This document shows, one piece after another, positions 1-6,423 of a stretch of 32,542 nucleotides of DNA. A program made the position numbers and the translations under genes. Origin of the DNA: Opitutaceae bacterium (GTDB taxonomy: Bacteria; Verrucomicrobiota; Verrucomicrobiia; Opitutales; Opitutaceae); NCBI GenBank assembly GCA_031263125.1, contig JAISGL010000168.1, positions 1 through 32,542 of the forward strand, read 5' to 3'. How positions within the stretch are numbered: the stretch's first letter is position 1; every line of letters begins with the position of its first letter. A model generated the notes under the pieces. That model searched no databases. It saw only the letters and a list, made by a program, of their open reading frames with translations, and was not told the origin of the DNA.

Positions 1-170
1 GAGACAAGCAATGCGAATGAGCCGTGAATCGGTTCATTCGTATCGCTCTTCCGCATTGTTTGCCGCAACTCCCACTACTTTCGATTACACCCTTTCCTCA
101 AAAGCCGGAACGAAACGGCGGGAGTATCTCGAAAAATCCTCACTCCCTTATCCCTCACTCCTTTACTCCC

Positions 171-851
171 TCACAACAAATCGCGGTCGATCTTGTTTTC
201 GAGGATGCGGTTCAGTTGCTTGCGGAGCATCCGTTCCTTGCCTTTCAGGCCGGGCATGAGCGCGAGCCAGCCATAGACTTCCTCGCACAAATGTTTCGGC
301 ATGCGTGGCTCCATGACGAGCACGCGGTCAAGCGCGCGCACGCACGCCTGCGCGATCTGCTCGCACATCAGCTGCGCGTCCACGGAACTGTGCTGCCCGG
401 CGAGCCTCACGATTTCGTCGAGCGCCGAAAGGCGGCGGCGCTTCATCGACGTTTTGTAGAGGCCGGGGCTGTCCACGAGCACTTTCACGGTGCGCGGGAA
501 AAAGCCGGCCATCGTCGTCCACGCGCCGCCGCGCGTGTCGCTGCGCAAAATGACCGACGGGATGTCCGCGAACTTCGCGATCATGAACGCCGCCAGCGTG
601 CCCGCGTCCACCTCCGTGCCCTCGAAGTTGAAAAGCGCCAGGTCGCACTCGAACAATTCGCGGATGTCGCGGTCGCGAATTACGCGGTTCGAGGGCGCGC
701 GGTGCTCGATGTTTTGCGGCAGCACGCACAGGTAGCGCCCGTGCGATTTTTCATAAATCGCCTCGGCAAGATAGGCGTTTCCGATGAGGTGTTTTTGGGA
801 GTAAAACTCGCCCGCGAAGTAAACCGTGTGGTGCTTCCGTTTGTGTTTCAT
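171..851 (-). CDS. Nucleoside 2-deoxyribosyltransferase-like protein
   Basis: 226-aa ORF; YFAGEFYSQKHLIGNAYLAEAIYE... FECDLALFNFEGTEVDAGTLAAFMIAKFADIPSVILRSDTR resembles the nucleoside 2-deoxyribosyltransferase fold (D-G-T-E/D-x-G-T-x-E-x-A-type motif). Confidence 0.75.
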   Translation of the reverse strand: MKHKRKHHTVYFAGEFYSQKHLIGNAYLAEAIYEKSHGRYLCVLPQNIEHRAPSNRVIRDRDIRELFECDLALFNFEGTEVDAGTLAAFMIAKFADIPSVILRSDTRGGAWTTMAGFFPRTVKVLVDSPGLYKTSMKRRRLSALDEIVRLAGQHSSVDAQLMCEQIAQACVRALDRVLVMEPRMPKHLCEEVYGWLALMPGLKGKERMLRKQLNRILENKIDRDLL

Positions 852-881
852 TCAGTGATGTTGATGCGTAACGTAGCGAAC

Positions 882-907
882 CGTAGCGCAGGCTGCCAAG
901 CCTGCTT
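882..907 (+). repeat. Solo REP-like unit, family III (GTAG + GCAGGCT-gcca-AGCCTGC)
   Basis: cgtagcgcaggctgccaagcctgctt; same sequence as the arms of the inverted pairs at 959-1067 and 26375-26486. Confidence 0.75.
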
Positions 908-958
908 CTGGAAGAAAAATCGTGAAACTGGCAGGGCCTGACCTTGTGTCAGGTCTCT

Positions 959-1067
959 CGTAGCGCAGGCGGCCAAGCCTGCTTTGCTTGCCGCACGTCA
1001 CCGGGTGCTTGTTTTTTTGAACCGGGCGAGGCTTCGCCTCGTCGGCAGGCTTGGCAGCCTGCGCTAC
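959..1067. repeat. REPIN-like inverted pair, family III
   Basis: cgtagcgcaggcggccaagcctgc ... gcaggcttggcagcctgcgctac; internal hairpin cGAGGCttcGCCTCg. Second copy in the same orientation at 26375-26486. Confidence 0.8.
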
Positions 1068-1140
1068 TTTTGAGCGGTGACGCTGAAGCAAGCCGGAGGT
1101 TTGCCAGATATCAGACGGTAGTTGAGCGAGGCTTGGCGAG

Positions 1141-1264
1141 CGACACCACCGGATATAATCGCAGATAAAAACCGCATCCCGGAGGGATGCCAGAGAGAGG
1201 GTGTCACGATTTTTAGCATCCCTCCGGGATGCGGTGATTTTTATGTTGGGTTCCGGTGGTGTCG
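1141..1264. repeat. Nested inverted-repeat element with GCATCCCGGAGGGATGC arms
   Basis: Outer exact 13-bp IR cgacaccaccgga (1141-1153) / tccggtggtgtcg (1252-1264); inner exact 20-bp IR accgcatcccggagggatgc (1171-1190) / gcatccctccgggatgcggt (1216-1235). Confidence 0.75.
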
Positions 1265-1394
1265 GTCGCGTTGCGACGTTGTGATCATGCCCGCCCGCCA
1301 AAGCGGGCGACCGGTCATGGCCAATTTTTCGGGCCATCGCTTGCGGCAATGCCATCTTCGCGCTACCGCGCTCCGTCAACCACCGGCTTATATT

Positions 1395-1520
1395 CTGATG
1401 TTACGCAGCCGGCAGATTTCGTAGGGCCTGACCTTGTGTCAGGCCGCGAATTACCAGTGTGGCCTCCCACACGTGCGCGGCCTGACACAAGGTCAGGCCC
1501 TACGGGCTGCGTAACATCAG
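1395..1520. mobile_element. 126-bp palindromic frame element (CTGATGTTACGC TIR) carrying a family I REP pair
   Basis: Terminal IR ctgatgttacgcagccgg / gggctgcgtaacatcag; internal gtagggcctgaccttgtgtcaggcc (1421-1445) and its inverse (1479-1503); flanked on both sides by ttatatt. Confidence 0.8.
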
Positions 1521-1643
1521 TTATATTTTTCAAGCCTCCGGCTTGAGCAGCCGCTGAAAATAACGGGGAAAACATTTCATACTGATTGGGCTTCTTTTTT
1601 GCGTCTGTTCCTTTGGCTGCGGCTCTGCCGCGCGAATGTCTTT

Positions 1644-1760
1644 CTTGGGAACGCGGGCATCTCTGCCCGCGAAACGCCGTGCGCCCGCCTGGGGTATTTC
1701 AAACACGCATCGCGGGCAAAGATGCCCGCGCTCCCAGGAAAAACCGGCTGCGTAACATCA
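1644..1760. repeat. REPIN-like pair, family II, followed by a lone right frame end
   Basis: cttgggaacgcgggcatctctgcccgcgaaacgc (1644-1677) and gcatcgcgggcaaagatgcccgcgctcccag (1707-1737), then ggctgcgtaacatcag matching the right frame end. Confidence 0.7.
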
Positions 1761-1887
1761 GATAATAATACCGATGGTTCCATTATCCTGAACTTTTGAA
1801 GGCAGGGCAAACTGAAGGTTCACCCTGCCAAAGCATGAATATTTTCCACTGTTGGTATTTTTGAAATACATCAAGCGGACGCACGAT

Positions 1888-1918
1888 GCATCGCGGGCAA
1901 AGATGCCCGCGCTCCCAG
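1888..1918 (-). repeat. Solo REP-like unit, family II, just downstream of the helicase stop
   Basis: gcatcgcgggcaaagatgcccgcgctcccag, identical to 1707-1737; on the minus strand reads CTGGGAG + hairpin CGCGGGCA-tctt-TGCCCGCG. Confidence 0.75.
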
Positions 1919-1936
1919 GATGGGGCTTCGTGTTGC

Positions 1937-3535
1937 CTACCGTCCGCGGCGCAGGACGCTGGTGGTTTTCGGCGGGGCGGCGGCGGCCTGGGCGGCTTCG
2001 TCGAAGAGCGCGCTGTAGATGTAATCAAAGCCGTCGAGTTTTTTGCGTTCGATGCCCGCGTTTATAAAGCGTTCGATCGAGCGCGCATCGCGCACGTCCT
2101 CCTCGGTGACGAGCGTGAAGGCGTCGCCGGTTTTTTTGGCGCGGCCGGTGCGGCCGATGCGGTGCACGTAGTCCTCGGGGTTTTCAGGGACGTCGTAGTT
2201 GATGACGTGCGAGACGTCGGCGATGTCGAGTCCGCGCGCGGCGATGTCGGTCGCGACGAGGATTTCGTATTTGCCGGACTTGAAACCTTCGAGCGCCTCA
2301 AGGCGTTCGCGCTGGTTGCGGTCGGAGTGGAGCACGCCGACTTTGCGGTTCGCGTTTTCAAGGCGGCGCGCGATGCGGTCGGCGCCGAATTTCGTGCGGC
2401 TGAAAATAATGATGCTGTTGTAGTCGGTGCGCTTGAGCAGTTCGTCGAGGAGGTCGGCTTTTTGCGAGGCGACGACGGGATAGAAGGCGTGCGAAACGGT
2501 CTCGGCGGGCGTGTGGTGGGCGCCGACTTTCACCTCGACCGGATCGTTCAGCGCCCACGAGGCGAGTTGCGCGATTTCGGGCGGGAGCGTGGCGGTGAAG
2601 AAGAGCGTCTGGCGCGCCTTCGGGCATTGTTGCACGATGCGTTTCACGTCGGGGAGGAAACCCATGTCGAGCATGCGGTCCACTTCGTCGAGCACGAGTA
2701 TCTCGATGTCGTCGAGGCGCACGGTGCCTTGCTCCATGTGGTCGAGGAGGCGTCCGGGCGTGGCGGCGAGGATGTCGACGCCGCGTTTGAGGTCGTCGCG
2801 CTGTTTTCCGTAGCCGACGCCGCCGTAGACGATGGTGACGTCGAGGTCGGTGTATTCGCTGTATTTTTTGAACGCGTCCTCGACTTGGAGCGCGAGTTCG
2901 CGCGTGGGTTCGAGCACGAGGCAGCGGAGGCGTCCGTGCGAACCGAGGCGTTGGAGAATCGGGAGCGCGAAGGCGGCGGTCTTGCCGGTGCCGGTTTGCG
3001 CGGAGCCGGTCACGTCGCGTCCGGCGAGGATGTGCGGGATGGCCTGCGCCTGGATGGGCGTGGGTTCGACGTAGCCTTTTTGCGCGACGGCGTAGGCGAT
3101 GTGATCGCTGAGGCCGAATTTGGAAAACGGCGTATCCTGCGGGGGAACGGGCGCGATTTGTTTTGGCGGGCCGCTGCGCAGGGGCGGTTCGTAGACGTCG
3201 GTCACGCGTTCGTGCCTGAGCCTGCCGGCGGCGCCGCGCTGGAATGATCCGCCGCGGCGCGGTCGTGAATCGCCGCCGTGGCGTGGTCGCGAATCGCGGT
3301 CGCCGCGCGGTCGTGATTCGCTGTCGTGGCGCGGTCGCGAATCGCTGTCGCCGCCGTGTTGTTTTTTATCCTGGCGCCGACGTGTGGTTTCCCCGCGCTG
3401 TCCGCGTTGCTGGGACTTGGCGTCGTGTTTGCGTTGCGGTTTGGAATTGTTTTTGCCGGCGGGCTTGGAGGCACCCGTTTTTTTGGGCGAAGGCGCGAGT
3501 GCGCTGCGCAACTTCGACATGATCTTTCTGAGCAT
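1937..3535 (-). CDS. DEAD-box ATP-dependent RNA helicase (RhlE-like)
   Basis: Q motif (FSKFGLSDHIAYAVAQKGYVEPTPIQAQAIP), AQTGTGKT, PTRELA, TPGRLLDH, DEVDRMLDMGF, FFTATLPPE, ARGLDI, HRIGRTGR. Low-complexity Arg-rich N-terminal region. ORF can extend to 3577; start uncertain. Confidence 0.95.
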   Translation of the reverse strand: MLRKIMSKLRSALAPSPKKTGASKPAGKNNSKPQRKHDAKSQQRGQRGETTRRRQDKKQHGGDSDSRPRHDSESRPRGDRDSRPRHGGDSRPRRGGSFQRGAAGRLRHERVTDVYEPPLRSGPPKQIAPVPPQDTPFSKFGLSDHIAYAVAQKGYVEPTPIQAQAIPHILAGRDVTGSAQTGTGKTAAFALPILQRLGSHGRLRCLVLEPTRELALQVEDAFKKYSEYTDLDVTIVYGGVGYGKQRDDLKRGVDILAATPGRLLDHMEQGTVRLDDIEILVLDEVDRMLDMGFLPDVKRIVQQCPKARQTLFFTATLPPEIAQLASWALNDPVEVKVGAHHTPAETVSHAFYPVVASQKADLLDELLKRTDYNSIIIFSRTKFGADRIARRLENANRKVGVLHSDRNQRERLEALEGFKSGKYEILVATDIAARGLDIADVSHVINYDVPENPEDYVHRIGRTGRAKKTGDAFTLVTEEDVRDARSIERFINAGIERKKLDGFDYIYSALFDEAAQAAAAPPKTTSVLRRGR

Positions 3536-3742
3536 AGAATTGTTATGAAAGCGCGGAGCATTTGGCATGCGGCGCATTTTGACAACATTGTATATTTATG
3601 TGCGCGTAGCTGCGTAGCCGGGTCAGCGACAATTCCGCCAGCCGGCCTTCCCTGTCGCCTGTCGCATGCGTCATTTCACGTCTGTTGCATGCGTCAGTTC
3701 ACGCCATTTTGCTCCGCTGGCACAACTTCCGGCCGCGCTTTT

Positions 3743-4528
3743 TTATGCGCCGGGGGCGAGGCCGCGTTCGCTTTGGCTGACGAATTTGAAGATGCGCTGG
3801 AACTCGGCGCTCGCGGCGTTTTCGTGCGCGGCGAGTTTTTCCATCGCTTGCGTGCGGTTGAGGCCGTCGCGGAAGAGGATGCGGTAGACTTGTTTCACGC
3901 GCTCCATTTGCTCGGGGGTGAATCCTTTGCGTTCGAGGCCGACTTTGTTGATGGTGCGCACGACGGCGGTGTTGCCTTCGGCTATCATGAAGGGGACGAT
4001 GTCCTGCACGATTTTCGAGAATCCGCCGGGCATGGCGTAGGCGCCGATGCGGCAGAATTGGTGCACTCCCGCGTTGGCTCCGAAGACGACGTGGTCCTCG
4101 ACGGTCACATGACCGGCGACCGCGGCGTAGCTGCTCATGACGATGTTGTTTCCAAAAACGCAGTCGTGCGCGATGTGACAGTAGGCGAGGATGTGGTTGT
4201 CGTCGCCGAGGACGGTGAAGGCGCCGTCGGCTGTGCCGGAGTGGACGGTGACGTATTCGCGGAAGACGTTGCGGTCGCCGATGCGGGCGCCGGGGTTGCC
4301 GCCTGCGTATTTGAGGTCCTGCGTTTTGCCGCCGATGCAGGCGTAGGGAAAGACTTCGCAGTTTTTGCCGAGGCGGGTGTTGCCTTCAACGGAGCCGTGG
4401 TGGTGGACGCGGGTGCCGTCGCCGAGGCGGACTTGCGGGCCGACGTAGGCGAAGGCGCCGATCTCGACGCCGACGCCGAGTTGCGCGCCGTTTTCAACGA
4501 CCGCGGTGGGGTGGATTTGAGAAGACAT
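3743..4528 (-). CDS. lpxA: Acyl-ACP--UDP-N-acetylglucosamine O-acyltransferase (LpxA)
   Basis: 261 aa; hexapeptide left-handed beta-helix repeats; IHPTAVVENGAQLGVGVEIGAFAYVGP, GGKTQDLKY, NVFREYVTVHSGT, AHDCVFGNNIVMSSYAAVAGHV, GANAGVHQF. Confidence 0.95.
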   Translation of the reverse strand: MSSQIHPTAVVENGAQLGVGVEIGAFAYVGPQVRLGDGTRVHHHGSVEGNTRLGKNCEVFPYACIGGKTQDLKYAGGNPGARIGDRNVFREYVTVHSGTADGAFTVLGDDNHILAYCHIAHDCVFGNNIVMSSYAAVAGHVTVEDHVVFGANAGVHQFCRIGAYAMPGGFSKIVQDIVPFMIAEGNTAVVRTINKVGLERKGFTPEQMERVKQVYRILFRDGLNRTQAMEKLAAHENAASAEFQRIFKFVSQSERGLAPGA

Positions 4529-4537
4529 GCGGGAAAT

Positions 4538-4762
4538 TTTGGATTTTGGATTCTAGATTTTGGATTTGGGCGCTGCCGCGTCACGGGGAGGGTGCCAGTA
4601 AAGGTGATTCGGATTGGAACTGATCGCCGGGCACGATTGCGGATGGGAGTGCAAGTGGAAGTGCGGATTGGAGTGAGGAATGGGAGCGTGGAGATGGGAG
4701 CGTGGAGATGGGAGTGTTGGATGTTTGCGTAATCCAAAATCCGCAATCCAAAATCCAAAATC
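4538..4762. repeat. Inverted repeat flanking the lpxC-fabZ / lpxA spacer, with an internal 14-bp tandem repeat
   Basis: attttggattttggattctagattttggattt near 4538-4566 versus aatccaaaatccgcaatccaaaatccaaaatc near 4733-4762; gggagcgtggagat twice at 4682-4709. Confidence 0.65.
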
Positions 4763-6110
4763 ATTCGGTGCCGCCCAGTGCGCCGGTCTCGGCGTCGACG
4801 AGGGTGAACATGAGTTCGGCGCTCGAGACGACGTTGCCGCCGACGGTGCAGGTGGCTTCGGCGACGGCGAGTTTGTTGGCGCGGATTTTTGTGAGTTTGG
4901 CGTTGATGGTGAGCTGGTCGCCGGGGCGCACGGGGCGGCGGAATTTGATTTTGTCGGCGCTCATGAAGAAGGGCGTGCGTCCGTCGACGTTGATGCCGCG
5001 CAGGAGGAGGATGCCGGAGGCTTGCGCCATCGCTTCGAGCTGGAGGACGCCGGGCATGAGGGGTTCGCCGGGATAGTGGCCTTGGAAATGGGGTTCGTTG
5101 ACGGTGACGTTTTTGATGGCAACGAGTTCGTTGTCGCCGATGAATTCGATGACGCGGTCGACCATGAGGAAGGGGTAGCGGTGCGGCATCATTTCGAGGA
5201 TGCGCTTGATGTCGAGCGAGGTTTCGTTGGCGCGGACGGTGTCGGCGCGGGCGGTTTTTTTTCTGGCGGGGGCTTTTTTGCGCTCCTGGAGTTTTTCGTA
5301 GAGGGCTTTGGTGAGGTCGGCATTGATGGCGTGGCCGGGGCGGGTGGCGATGATGTGCGCCTTGAGGGGCATGCCGAGGAGGGTGATGTCGCCGATGATG
5401 TCGAGGATTTTGTGGCGGACGAACTCGTCGTTGAAGCGGAGGCCTTCCTTGGAGATGATTTTGTCGCCTTTGATGACGACGGCGCAGTCGAGGGTGCCGC
5501 CTTTTATTTTGCCGAGTTTGAGGAGTTCCTCGATGTCTTCGTAGATGGTGAAGGTGCGGGCGGCGGCGATCTGCGACATGTAGGTGTCGGGATCGATGGA
5601 GATGGAGAGGTGCTGGGTGTGGATGCCGCGGTCGTCGGCGGAGGTGCAGGAGATTTTGAGTTCGCCGGCGGGGAGGGCGATGATGGTGGAGTTGCCGCGC
5701 GTGACGGAGACGGGGGCGTCGAGCGTGAAGTAGTCGCGGTCCCTGGCCTGCTCGACGGGTTCGGCCTGGAGAATCATGTTCACGAAGGGGCGCGCGGAGC
5801 CGTCAAGGATCGGGGGTTCGGAGGCGTTGATTTCGATGAGGGCGTTGTCGATGCCGCAGCCGGAGAGGGCGGAGAGGACGTGCTCGACGGTGTGGAGTTT
5901 GGCGTGGCCGACCTGGATGGTGGTGGCGCGGACGAGGTCGGTGACTTGATCAACGCGGGGGCGGAGTTCGGGGCTGCCGGGGAGGTCGACGCGCTTGAAA
6001 ACGATGCCGTGGCCGGCGGGCGCAGGGCGCATGGTCATGGTGACTTCTTCGCCCGTGTGGAGCGCCTTGCCTTGGATGGTGACTTCCCGTGCGAGGGTGC
6101 GTTGTTTCAT
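4761..6110 (-). CDS. lpxC/fabZ: Bifunctional UDP-3-O-acyl-N-acetylglucosamine deacetylase / 3-hydroxyacyl-ACP dehydratase (LpxC-FabZ fusion)
   Basis: 449 aa; LpxC part ([71 protein letters not shown]); FabZ part ([49 protein letters not shown]). Confidence 0.95.
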   Translation of the reverse strand: MKQRTLAREVTIQGKALHTGEEVTMTMRPAPAGHGIVFKRVDLPGSPELRPRVDQVTDLVRATTIQVGHAKLHTVEHVLSALSGCGIDNALIEINASEPPILDGSARPFVNMILQAEPVEQARDRDYFTLDAPVSVTRGNSTIIALPAGELKISCTSADDRGIHTQHLSISIDPDTYMSQIAAARTFTIYEDIEELLKLGKIKGGTLDCAVVIKGDKIISKEGLRFNDEFVRHKILDIIGDITLLGMPLKAHIIATRPGHAINADLTKALYEKLQERKKAPARKKTARADTVRANETSLDIKRILEMMPHRYPFLMVDRVIEFIGDNELVAIKNVTVNEPHFQGHYPGEPLMPGVLQLEAMAQASGILLLRGINVDGRTPFFMSADKIKFRRPVRPGDQLTINAKLTKIRANKLAVAEATCTVGGNVVSSAELMFTLVDAETGALGGTE

Positions 6111-6189
6111 GGATTCTTGGAAACTTGGAAACTTGGTGGAACGTTATGAAGGCGGGAGCGTTTTGGAAACAATGAGTTTGGGCAAGCGC

Positions 6190-6320
6190 GGATATGGGTG
6201 GAAAAGAGAGAGGAGGGAGGAGGGAGTGAGGGAATGAGTGATCCATCCCTTCCCTCATTCCTTCATTCCCTTATTCCCTCTCTCCCTCACTCTCTTATTC
6301 CCTCTCTCCCTCTCTCCCTT
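6190..6320. repeat. Polypurine/polypyrimidine low-complexity tract with direct repeats
   Basis: agagaggagggaggagggagtgagggaatgag ... then CT-rich; cttattccctctctccctc occurs at 6270-6288 and 6294-6312 (24-bp period). Confidence 0.7.
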
Positions 6321-6423
6321 ATCCGCAACTTTCCACGAGTTTCGTTTTCATACTGTCATATGCCCGCGTGTGTTGCGTCCCGCAGCCGATGCGATGCTTT
6401 TTCAAACAATACTTTTTCAAACA

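Noticed and set aside
1-40. Imperfect hairpin cgaatgagccg-tgaat-cggttcattcg (14-40) as terminator of the 171-851 gene
   Set aside because: About 130 bp downstream of the stop and no T-tract; could belong to a feature outside the window.
852-1810. ORFs such as 852-1379, 1256-1546, 1363-1575 and 1577-1810 (also 26220-26504)
   Set aside because: Translations of REP/REPIN repeats (recurring AQAAKPADEAKPRP, PDTRSGPT, GHLCPR strings); not proteins.
871-1930. Possible CRISPR array
   Set aside because: Hairpin repeats differ in family, orientation and spacing; no regular spacer pattern and no cas genes in the window.
1886-6149. Large plus-strand ORFs 1886-3247, 3326-4732 and 4680-6149
   Set aside because: Antisense shadows of the helicase, lpxA and lpxC-fabZ; low-complexity translations without domains.
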